Source: Candidatus Coatesiibacteriota bacterium
Lineage (GTDB): Bacteria; JAFGND01
Assembly: GCA_016927185.1 (NCBI GenBank)
Contig: JAFGND010000002.1
Location: forward strand, 1-42,441
Direction: 5' to 3'
DNA: 42,441 nucleotides
In this document: positions 32,750 to 40,069 of the stretch, piece by piece
How positions within the stretch are numbered: the first letter of the stretch is position 1
How the letters are laid out: each line of letters starts with the position of its first letter
Program-made: the position numbers and the translations under genes
The notes under the pieces: generated by a model
The model's input: only the letters and a program-made list of their open reading frames with translations
Told to the model about the DNA's origin: nothing
Databases searched by the model: none

Positions 32750-34144
32750 TCAAATAAAAATCTTCCCAGGATTAAGCAGGTTTTCCGGATCAATTGTTTT
32801 CTTTATGGCTTGCATCAACTTAAGTGATTGATCATCAAGGCAATATTTCAAGTATTTCTTCTTGAGAAATCCTATGCCATGCTCTCCAGACACTACTCCT
32901 TCAAGCGAGGACACTAGATTGAATATCTCTTTCATAATCAATAATTTACGCTTGTCCCATTCCTCACTCTCTATGAAATTCTGCATCACATGAACATGGA
33001 CATTTCCATCTCCTGCATGACCGTAATTTATTATCTCAGTTGAATTTATCTCAGAAATTTTCCTTAATCCTTCAATAAGCAGTGGAATGCGATGTCTTGG
33101 AATACTTACGTCCGCAATTTCCATTGAGCCTTCTGATTGCTTCAGTGCTTCATAGAGATTCCTTCTTGCCTGCCATATAAGCTCCTGCTGTACAGGATTC
33201 TCTGCAAGAAGTATGTCTTCTGCATTATGCCTTTCAGCAACTACCTGAACAGATTCAAGAAGACTGTCTATGTTTTCCCTCTCTTCTATCTGTATCAAAA
33301 GCTGTGCCTGTGAGCTCATATAAGGAAGTTCTTTCTGGATGAATTTTGAGGAACGTGCTATTGCTGCCTTATCCATGAACTCCATTGTGTTTGGAACAAT
33401 ACCTGATGACAGGAAATCGCTTATTGTTTCTGCAGCATCTCTCAACGACGGGAACGGTATCAGCAGGTCAATCACTTGTGCTGGCTTGGAAACAAGTCTC
33501 AATGTGATTTCAGTAATCACTGCAAGAGTTCCTTCGCTTCCGCAGATGAGTCCTGCAATATCATAACCTGAAACATTCTTTATAAGTTTTCCGCCAAATG
33601 ACAGTCTTTCCCCATCAGGTAATATTGCTTTTAATCCCTGAACATATTGCCTTGTCACTCCGTACTTGTAAGCCCTTGGTCCACCTGCATTTTCAGCAAC
33701 GTTGCCCCCTATGGAACAGCTCTCAAGGCTTGCTGGATCAGGTGGGTAAAAAAGACTCTCTTTTTCTACTGCATCCTGGAGATCCTTTGTTATAATCCCT
33801 GGTTGTGTTGTAACGAACAATCCCTGCCTGTCAATCTCCCTTATAGATTTCATTCTTTCAAGAGAAAGTATCAGACCTCCTTCTGCTGCAAGACAGCCTC
33901 CTGAAAGACCTGTACCCAAGCCTCGTGGCGTTACTGGGACATTATATTTCTGAGACCATTTGAGAATTTTCGAAATCTCATCCTCATTTTCTGCAAGAGC
34001 TACTGCTTCAGGTTCAATGAAGATATCCGGATATTCATCGTGGCAGTAATCCTCCATTTCAGGCAACTCGGTTTTCAGCCTGTTTTCAGGAATAATGTCT
34101 TTCAATGCATCAAGAGATTCCCCTGACATCCTTTTGTTATTCAT
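32750..34144 (-). CDS. FAD-linked oxidase, GlcD/D-lactate dehydrogenase family
   Basis: About 464 residues. The FAD-binding PCMH-type domain has VPVTPRGLGTGLSGG, PPDPAS...CSIGGNVAENAGGPRAYKYG and GSEGTLAVITEITLRL; the C-terminal FAD-oxidase domain has NYGHAGDGNVHVHVM, SGEHGIGFLKKKYL and IKKTIDPENLLNPGKIF. All family landmarks are present, so a flavoenzyme oxidising a 2-hydroxy acid (glycolate, D-lactate or similar) is predicted; the acceptor and substrate are unknown. ATG at 34144 is favoured over the upstream frame to 34237, which overlaps the divergent promoter region. A TTGACA-N17-GATATT promoter puts transcription at about the start codon itself, so the mRNA may be leaderless. No Fe-S partner (glcE/F) adjoins it. 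Confidence 0.88.
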   Translation of the reverse strand: MNNKRMSGESLDALKDIIPENRLKTELPEMEDYCHDEYPDIFIEPEAVALAENEDEISKILKWSQKYNVPVTPRGLGTGLSGGCLAAEGGLILSLERMKSIREIDRQGLFVTTQPGIITKDLQDAVEKESLFYPPDPASLESCSIGGNVAENAGGPRAYKYGVTRQYVQGLKAILPDGERLSFGGKLIKNVSGYDIAGLICGSEGTLAVITEITLRLVSKPAQVIDLLIPFPSLRDAAETISDFLSSGIVPNTMEFMDKAAIARSSKFIQKELPYMSSQAQLLIQIEERENIDSLLESVQVVAERHNAEDILLAENPVQQELIWQARRNLYEALKQSEGSMEIADVSIPRHRIPLLIEGLRKISEINSTEIINYGHAGDGNVHVHVMQNFIESEEWDKRKLLIMKEIFNLVSSLEGVVSGEHGIGFLKKKYLKYCLDDQSLKLMQAIKKTIDPENLLNPGKIFI

Positions 34145-34150
34145 ACTGCT

Positions 34151-34179
34151 AATATCAATACATGCAGTTATTTTGTCAA
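34151..34179 (-). promoter_or_regulatory. Sigma-70-type promoter of the glcD-like gene
   Basis: On the minus strand TTGACA (34179-34174) and GATATT (34156-34151) are separated by 17 bp. The -35 is perfect and the -10 matches 4 of 6. It lies between the glcD-like start and the sigma-54 promoter of the divergent gene. Confidence 0.6.
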
Positions 34180-34220
34180 GCAAGGCATTTTTAAAATTCC
34201 ACTTGCATGAAAACCTTGCA

Positions 34221-34236
34221 TGGCATGAATATTGCA
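34221..34236 (+). promoter_or_regulatory. Sigma-54 (-24/-12) promoter of the membrane-anchored propeller gene
   Basis: TGGCAT-N5-TTGCA, with GG at 34222-34223 and GC at 34234-34235 ten bases apart. It is the same -24 and -12 pair as at pilin 2. The predicted start site is about 34247, 28 bases before the proposed start codon at 34275. A direct repeat CTTGCATG at 34202 and 34215 overlaps its upstream edge. Confidence 0.8.
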
Positions 34237-34274
34237 AGGAGTTCTTTTGTTTAGCTCAAGAAAGAGAGGTTAAC

Positions 34275-35327
34275 ATAGACACTTTCCTGTTAATAGTTGC
34301 TGCTTTGATATTTGTTATTATAGCTTTTTTTTGCATTATGTATCATTTTTTCCATGTTCCGGGACTGCTATGGAAATTCAGGACAGACAGCTCAGTATCC
34401 TCATCACCATTCATATCAGATGGAATTTTATATATAGGAAGCAGTGACAATCATATTTATGCACTCAGCATCATTGATGGCACAATGAAGTGGAGATTCA
34501 AAACTGATGGAATGGTAGTATCGTCACCTGTAGTTCATGATGGAGTTGTCTTTTGCGGAAGCAATGATAATCATTTATATGCACTTGATATAAAGGACGG
34601 CTCACTAATATGGAAATTCAAGGCTGAAGACTGGGTATGGTCTTCACCCTGCATTTTCGAAAGCGTTGTTTTCGTTGGAAGCAACGACAGCCATGTATAT
34701 GCTATAAATGCTTCTGATGGCAGCCTGAAATGGAAGTTCAAGACTGAAGCTCAAATACATTCATCACCCTGCATTTCATATGGTGTGCTTTATATAGGAA
34801 GCATGGATGGCAGTGTTTATGCATTATATGCTGATGATGGAAGCTTGAAGTGGAAATTCACTACTGAATACCTGGTTGAATCATCCCCCAGGGTCTTCAA
34901 CGAAATAGTTTATATAGGAAGCAACGATTCTCACTTGTACGCAATAAATGCATCAAATGGTTCTTACAGATGGAGATTTCAGGCTGATGCAGTTTTCTAC
35001 TCAACGCCATGCATTTCTGATGATACAATCTATATAGGGAATGAAGATTGCCATGTTTATGCAATAAATCTCAATGATGGATCATTGAAATGGAAATTCA
35101 AGACCGGGAATGCAATAAATTCATCTGCTTTCGTATATAATGGAATTGTATATATTGGGAGTTATGATCGTTTCATGTATGCATTAAATGCGTCTGATGG
35201 AAAACTTGTCAGGAAATACAGGACAATAGGAACTATTTTCTCTTCACCAGTTGTTGCAGATGATGTTCTATATTTTGGAAGTGAGGACTGCATCATTTAT
35301 GCAATTAATGTCAAGGCACAAAGTTAA
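34275..35327 (+). CDS. Membrane-anchored eight-bladed PQQ-like propeller; likely ATA start
   Basis: About 350 residues: an N-terminal membrane anchor (DTFLLIVAALIFVIIAFFCIMYHFF) and then eight ~40-residue PQQ-like blades (consensus SSP.I.DG.VYIGS.D.H.YAI...DGSLKWKFKT), with no sorting domain. The propeller should sit on the periplasmic face of the inner membrane. Start: the frame is open back to an ATG at 34095, but that would span the sigma-54 promoter and the glcD start. GAGAGG at 34264-34269 is five bases ahead of an in-frame ATA at 34275, where membrane-anchor sequence begins; the next canonical starts are TTG 34305 and ATG 34338, both without a ribosome site and cutting the helix. So ATA is the best-placed start, or an ATG altered by error or mutation. 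Function unknown. Confidence 0.8.
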   Translation: MDTFLLIVAALIFVIIAFFCIMYHFFHVPGLLWKFRTDSSVSSSPFISDGILYIGSSDNHIYALSIIDGTMKWRFKTDGMVVSSPVVHDGVVFCGSNDNHLYALDIKDGSLIWKFKAEDWVWSSPCIFESVVFVGSNDSHVYAINASDGSLKWKFKTEAQIHSSPCISYGVLYIGSMDGSVYALYADDGSLKWKFTTEYLVESSPRVFNEIVYIGSNDSHLYAINASNGSYRWRFQADAVFYSTPCISDDTIYIGNEDCHVYAINLNDGSLKWKFKTGNAINSSAFVYNGIVYIGSYDRFMYALNASDGKLVRKYRTIGTIFSSPVVADDVLYFGSEDCIIYAINVKAQS

Positions 35328-35386
35328 AAAAAAGAACTTCCATATGTAATTTCATATTGAGCAAGCTTAATATATCCAGATTTCCC

Positions 35387-35392
35387 TTGACA
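35387..35392 (+). promoter_or_regulatory. TTGACA element before the gene at 35470
   Basis: TTGACA stands 78 bp before the ATG in the 142-bp gap after the membrane-anchored propeller. A TGTAAT follows at 21 bp, which is longer than standard. No terminator hairpin is visible in this gap. Confidence 0.35.
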
Positions 35393-35469
35393 TATATGAT
35401 ATCAGCGCAGGAATGTAATCAACTTTCTAATATGCTTTTAAGATAGATAATTCCATACTGGAGGTGAAA

Positions 35470-36849
35470 ATGCCATTAACCAAGATATTGATAATACTGA
35501 TATCGGGGATAAGCATTTTGTATTCCCAATCTTATCCCATGTATGGACAGAACCAGCATCATACATGTCATATTGATATTGCAGGACCAGTAACCAAACC
35601 AAATGAATACTGGAGATTTGAAGAAAAGGAAGGCAGAGAAGCAGGTAATCCAGTAACAGACAGCAATGGAAATATTTATGTGGGATTTTCTTTCGCTGAA
35701 GATAAAACAGAAGCATACTACTGTTCGCTGGATTCACTTGGAAAGGTAAGATGGGAAAAAAGACTGAAACTTAGCGGTGGTAATTATAGTATTTGTGATA
35801 CTGCTTTAGATGAAGAAAGAAATCACGTATATTTCACTTTTGGGAATTATTTTGAAGGAATTCACGCATATAACCTAAATGGTGATTTTATCTGGAAATG
35901 TGATACGATGTCATGTCAGTATCCAGTAACCATATCTGACAATGGTAATATCTACTCAGGTTCTTGGGGTATAAGCCTTAAATGTATATCCCCGGAAGGA
36001 GTTAAGAAATGGGAATTCCTTGATGAAAATTCAAGTTTTAATAATTTTACTGGACCTCCATCTTTAGATAATACAGGTCATGTCTATCTGCCGATGGGAG
36101 ATTATGTTTATTGCCTTAATGCAGATAATGGACAGCAAGTCTGGAGAGTACCTATTCATGGTGTAACAAGTAAGGGAGTAACAATAGCTAATAATTCTAT
36201 CTATTACGTTGACAATGGTAACTTCATCTGTCTTGATATGGATGGTAATGAGAAATGGAGATATGATGGAGTGGGGTTAAATCAGGAACAAGCTATATGT
36301 GCAATACAAACAAATGGGGATATAATAGTTCCAGGCTATAGAGGTTTATCTTGTTTACAACAGGATGGTTCTTTTAAATTCAAAATACCAATAATGGACT
36401 TTCATACTATAATTACAGATTATAACAATAATATTTTTGTTTTAGATGAAGCACATCCTTATGATCTGGTATGTTACAATTCAGTTGGTACAGTTGTTTG
36501 GAATATTGAAAGAGAGTATTCCTATATACAAGAAATGTGTTTTAATAAAAATGGAGATATTATTGTTGCAGATTGCAGTTCTTTAATATGCTATTCTACC
36601 AAAACTGGTTTCTCTTCTTCTAATTCTACTTCATACTTACCAGGCAAGCATTTTTCAGTTTCTCCTAACCCCTTCACCTCCCGCTTGTCAATTTCCCTGC
36701 CATCTTCAGGGGCAATCTATTCCCTTACCGGTCAGCTGATTAAGAACCTTCCCAAAGGTAAGCACTCTCTTGATACTAGCAAATGGAGAGAGGGAGTTTA
36801 TATAGTAAAGAGCGGGAAAGAATGCAAGAGGATTGTGAAGGTGAGGTAA
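35470..36849 (+). CDS. Secreted beta-propeller-like protein with type IX-like sorting domain
   Basis: 459 residues. ATG at 35470 follows GGAGG at five bases; the in-frame GTG at 35464 lies inside that site. A signal peptide covers about 1-20 (MPLTKILIILISGISILYS). The mature protein begins QSYPMYGQNQHHTCH, like proteins of the PQQ-like repeat and quinoprotein-dehydrogenase-like superfamily, and shows irregular blade motifs (NGNIYVGFSF, VYCLNADNGQQVWRV, ICLDMDGNEKWRY, GTVVWNIE) rather than regular 40-residue units. The end is the shared sorting domain (SVSPNPF, YSLTGQLI, GKHSLDTSKW, GVYIVKSG, KRIVKVR). It is probably an extracellular binding or adhesive protein; no catalytic site is evident. 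Confidence 0.85.
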   Translation: MPLTKILIILISGISILYSQSYPMYGQNQHHTCHIDIAGPVTKPNEYWRFEEKEGREAGNPVTDSNGNIYVGFSFAEDKTEAYYCSLDSLGKVRWEKRLKLSGGNYSICDTALDEERNHVYFTFGNYFEGIHAYNLNGDFIWKCDTMSCQYPVTISDNGNIYSGSWGISLKCISPEGVKKWEFLDENSSFNNFTGPPSLDNTGHVYLPMGDYVYCLNADNGQQVWRVPIHGVTSKGVTIANNSIYYVDNGNFICLDMDGNEKWRYDGVGLNQEQAICAIQTNGDIIVPGYRGLSCLQQDGSFKFKIPIMDFHTIITDYNNNIFVLDEAHPYDLVCYNSVGTVVWNIEREYSYIQEMCFNKNGDIIVADCSSLICYSTKTGFSSSNSTSYLPGKHFSVSPNPFTSRLSISLPSSGAIYSLTGQLIKNLPKGKHSLDTSKWREGVYIVKSGKECKRIVKVR

Positions 36850-36900
36850 TCTTAACTTCCAGAAGAAAAGGCTTTTCTTGATGGAATATCTCAATTTTTA

Positions 36901-36958
36901 ACCTCACCCCGCCATTCTTCCCCCCTCTCCTACAAGGAGAGGGGTTAGGGGGTGAGGT
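36901..36958. repeat. Nested GC-rich palindrome (REP/MITE-like intergenic element)
   Basis: An inner hairpin CCCCTCTCCT / AGGAGAGGGG (36922-36931 and 36935-36944, 3-base loop) sits inside an outer pair ACCTCACCCC / GGGGTGAGGT (36901-36910 and 36949-36958). Its GC content is far above the surroundings. The CCTCACCCC...CCCCTCTCC pattern resembles widespread dispersed palindromes in many bacterial genomes (recalled, not searched). It lies in the 245-bp gap between the sorting-domain gene and moxR. It has no T tract suited to an intrinsic terminator. Confidence 0.75.
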
Positions 36959-37021
36959 GTTTCTCCTCATAATTCAGTCCATTAGTCTTTGGGGCTAGAT
37001 TAATATCCTGAAATGCTTTTC

Positions 37022-37027
37022 TTGACA
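37022..37027 (+). promoter_or_regulatory. TTGACA element upstream of moxR
   Basis: TTGACA lies 68 bp before the moxR ATG, with TATACG at 21 bp and TATATA further down. No standard-spaced -10 is found. The remaining part of the gap before it holds the palindromic element. Confidence 0.4.
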
Positions 37028-37094
37028 AAAACATCATGAAAAAGATTTTATACGTCATATATAAATAATAGATTTTCACGAAAGGTTGTCTTTG

Positions 37095-38105
37095 ATGGAG
37101 GAAAGATTTCAGGGAAATTCGGATGATAATCTGTCTTTCGCAGTTAATGTGATAGAGAAACTGAAAGACAGGATGGCAGATGTTATCAAGGGGCGTGATG
37201 ATGCAATTGAACTTATCCTTATTGCAATTCTTGCTGACGGACATATTTTGCTTGAGGATTATCCGGGTTCAGGAAAGACAACCCTTGCAAAAACGCTGGG
37301 AGAGTCAATTATTGATGACAAACATGATGACAAGATAGTTGCTTTCAGGAGAATACAGTTCACTCCTGACCTCCTGCCTTCAGATATAACCGGCGTGAGC
37401 ATATTTGATGCAGATACAGGGACTTTCCATTTCAGGGAAGGTCCATTATTTGCACATGTTGTCCTGGCAGATGAGATAAACAGGACAAGCCCGAAGGTGC
37501 AGAGCGCAATGCTTGAAGCAATGGCAGAAAAGCAGGTAACTGTTGATAATACAACATACAAACTTGATGAGCTGTTCTTTGTAATAGCGACACAGAATCC
37601 TCTGGATCTTGCTGGAACCTATCCCTTGCCAGTTGCACAGCTAGACAGATTTCTCTTCAAGGTCAGGATGACTTACATTGACAGGATGAGTGAACTGAAG
37701 GTCATGCATGGCTACATAGAAAGAAGAACAGGACCAAATCCTGTATTGCAGAAAGTTTCAAGATCAGCTATCATAAAAAGCAGGGAAATAACTGAGAATG
37801 GTGTTTATATTCATGAGGAAATAAAGGTCTGCATGGTTGACATTGCAAGATCTTTGAGGGAGCATGAACAGGTATTGCAGGGAGTTTCAACAAGAAGTCT
37901 TGTCCTTGCTCTTCCAGCACTTCAGGCACGGGCACTGATAAAAGGAAGAGATTATGTTGATGCAGATGATATAGTCAATCTTTCACCATTCATTTTCGGT
38001 CACAGAATAGAACTTGCACCAGGTTCTGATGAATCATTTTCAATAATAGGTCAATGCATAAAAAAACCCATAGAAACATTGTCAAGATACTCCTTGCGTG
38101 CATAG
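37095..38105 (+). CDS. MoxR-family AAA+ ATPase
   Basis: 336 residues. Walker A is DYPGSGKTTLAK, Walker B is VVLADEINRTSPKVQSAMLEAM, sensor 1 is VIATQNP followed by AGTYPLPVAQLDRF, and the C-terminal lid domain has VSTRSLVLALPALQARALI. This is the AAA_3 MoxR type, chaperone-like ATPases that act with VWA-domain proteins in maturing envelope or metalloenzyme complexes. AAAGG nine bases ahead supports the ATG at 37095 rather than the TTG at 37086. The usual DUF58 and VWA neighbours are absent; instead the TPR protein starts inside this gene, 52 bp before its stop, which suggests tight coupling. Confidence 0.93.
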   Translation: MEERFQGNSDDNLSFAVNVIEKLKDRMADVIKGRDDAIELILIAILADGHILLEDYPGSGKTTLAKTLGESIIDDKHDDKIVAFRRIQFTPDLLPSDITGVSIFDADTGTFHFREGPLFAHVVLADEINRTSPKVQSAMLEAMAEKQVTVDNTTYKLDELFFVIATQNPLDLAGTYPLPVAQLDRFLFKVRMTYIDRMSELKVMHGYIERRTGPNPVLQKVSRSAIIKSREITENGVYIHEEIKVCMVDIARSLREHEQVLQGVSTRSLVLALPALQARALIKGRDYVDADDIVNLSPFIFGHRIELAPGSDESFSIIGQCIKKPIETLSRYSLRA

Positions 38106-40069
38106 TTTTCCTTATTGCAGGAAGATTGCCTGCAATAGAGGGAACGTATGAGGAGCAGCAGGTTTATGAAATGCTTGAGGAAGGCAAATATATTGAAGCC
38201 CGTACTCTTGCGGAAAAAATAATAGAGAATAATCCTGCTTCATATGCTGGTCACTATGCCCTTGGCAAGGCTCTTCATTATGGTGAGGGGAATCTCCCGA
38301 GAGCATACATGGAAATGAAAACTGCAAGAAGGCTTTATGAATCAATGAATACCCCGTTTCCCGGTAGCAATAAACCCTGGAGATGGCATAGTTCCATATT
38401 GCTTGAACTTGCATGGATAGCAGGAGAGATGGATTTGAATGAGGAGAAGGTTGATATTCTGAAGACATTCAATCTCTATTATCTGCCAAAGCAGTATGCA
38501 CAGATTTCATGGCCATTGATGAAGCTTTACAGAGATGAGGAAGCAAAGCAGATGATACAGCTTGCTTTTGATACAGGGGACATAAATCAGCTTGAGGTTG
38601 GATACAATACACTGGGAGCACTTGAGTCGGAGAGATTCAACAGGGAAGAGGCATACAGGATTTTCACGAAACTTATAGAATATCTCAGCACAAGAGGATA
38701 TTTCGTTTCGCCAGTTTATTATGGAAATGCAGGTGGGGCAGCACTTGGTCTTCTGAAATTTGCTGATGCAGAAAGACTCTGGCAGGAGGGAACAAGGAAC
38801 TTCGAGTATGATACAAACACAAATCCATGGTTCTTTCTTGTTGATTTGTATACACTAGAAGGAAGGTATTCAGAAGCACTGGATGCAATAAAACAGGGAA
38901 TAGAATGGCAGCAGAAACAACCGTCTTATAAGGATCAGCAGAAAAGGGCACAGATTGAAGGTTATATTATACGTTTCCTTCTTGCAACTGGACAGGTTGA
39001 TGTTGCACTCGAAAAGACTTCAGTTCTGGTAAAGAAACCTGACAGGATGGGAATTATAAGCAGCTCGAAGGAGCAATTCAAGGCTGGCATGGCACTTCTT
39101 TACAGAAGAAGCCTTCTTGAAAAGGCAAGCATGCTTCGGGAAGAAATGACATACTGCTCATGGAAGGATTACTTCATAAACGCATTCAATATAATTCGTT
39201 ACAGATTTCATGCATGGCTGAAGGGTCGTCAGGCAATCTCCAAAATGATGACAAGCAAGAGATTATACATGACACTATCTTCATATGGAGAGGGAAGTAT
39301 TGTCTATCCTCAATGGCTTCTGGGAGACATCATTCCACTGCTCGGGACAGGTGTATTCATGAAGGGAATAGAAGATTCAAGAAAGTTTGCCAGATACAAG
39401 CCACTTGAAGCATATTTCACTGCAATGGAAGCAGAAGCGACTTACTTCAGGGGAAGTCATAAGGATGCTGAAAAGAGACTCAGTGAAGCAATCAAGGTTC
39501 TTCCAGCAGAAGAAGTGCTTTACAAGGCAAGACTGAAGGCGATGCTTGCAAATATATATGAAAGAAATGGGGATAATTCTGCTGCAGTAGAGTATTACAG
39601 CGCAATAATGAGAACGGATCCTGCTGTATTGAGAAGGCTAGAGATATCCCTGCCAGTTGAAGTAAAGGGAAGTGACAGAATCGCATCCATGCTGTATAAA
39701 TCACCACGCTTCAAGAAATCCGGAAATGGTTTTATCATTCAGATAAAGGGAACTGAATGGGACAGAAGCATTGAGCTTATGGACAGGAACAGCAATTCAG
39801 TAAGGACATTGCATCTTAAAAAACCAAAGGATGAGAAGGAAGCAAGCAAACTTCGTATTCCAATGGACAGTGACAAGGCAGCTGCTGCATTGTGCAACAG
39901 GGAATTGTTTGCACCACCAATAGACCTGTCACAGGCAAGCATTTTCAGTCTTGATGGAAGCCCGCTTTCAGTGAATCAGGATATATGGAAAAATATGGAA
40001 ATTATGCTCAAGAAGGAAAACAGGGATATGAATTCTTCGGATAAACCCTTGATGCGCAAGAGGAACTAA
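38054..40069 (+). CDS. Exported TPR-repeat protein
   Basis: 671 residues. The first ~28 residues (HKKTHRNIVKILLACIVFLIAGRLPA) are a signal peptide or anchor, which is why the start at 38054 is accepted although it overlaps moxR by 52 bp; a later start would delete it. The body is helical repeat: EEGKYIEARTLAEKIIENNPASYAGHYALGKAL, ARAYMEMKTARRLYESM-like, LEGRYSEALDAIKQGIEWQQ, DAEKRLSEAIKVLPAEEVLYKARLKAMLANIYERNGDNSAAVEYYSAIM. A less regular C-terminal segment follows (from about 550). TPR proteins commonly accompany MoxR (as in Bat operons). It ends 4 bp into the convergent flavoprotein gene with no terminator. The exact role is unknown. Confidence 0.8.
   Translation: MHKKTHRNIVKILLACIVFLIAGRLPAIEGTYEEQQVYEMLEEGKYIEARTLAEKIIENNPASYAGHYALGKALHYGEGNLPRAYMEMKTARRLYESMNTPFPGSNKPWRWHSSILLELAWIAGEMDLNEEKVDILKTFNLYYLPKQYAQISWPLMKLYRDEEAKQMIQLAFDTGDINQLEVGYNTLGALESERFNREEAYRIFTKLIEYLSTRGYFVSPVYYGNAGGAALGLLKFADAERLWQEGTRNFEYDTNTNPWFFLVDLYTLEGRYSEALDAIKQGIEWQQKQPSYKDQQKRAQIEGYIIRFLLATGQVDVALEKTSVLVKKPDRMGIISSSKEQFKAGMALLYRRSLLEKASMLREEMTYCSWKDYFINAFNIIRYRFHAWLKGRQAISKMMTSKRLYMTLSSYGEGSIVYPQWLLGDIIPLLGTGVFMKGIEDSRKFARYKPLEAYFTAMEAEATYFRGSHKDAEKRLSEAIKVLPAEEVLYKARLKAMLANIYERNGDNSAAVEYYSAIMRTDPAVLRRLEISLPVEVKGSDRIASMLYKSPRFKKSGNGFIIQIKGTEWDRSIELMDRNSNSVRTLHLKKPKDEKEASKLRIPMDSDKAAAALCNRELFAPPIDLSQASIFSLDGSPLSVNQDIWKNMEIMLKKENRDMNSSDKPLMRKRN

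Noticed and set aside
34095-34274. Upstream extension of the propeller gene to the ATG at 34095
   Set aside because: It would cover the sigma-54 promoter and overlap the start of the divergent glcD-like gene. The extra residues have no propeller or family look, and no Shine-Dalgarno precedes the ATG.
36901-36958. GC-rich palindrome as a terminator
   Set aside because: It lacks a T tract on either side and its nested symmetry fits a dispersed palindromic element better.
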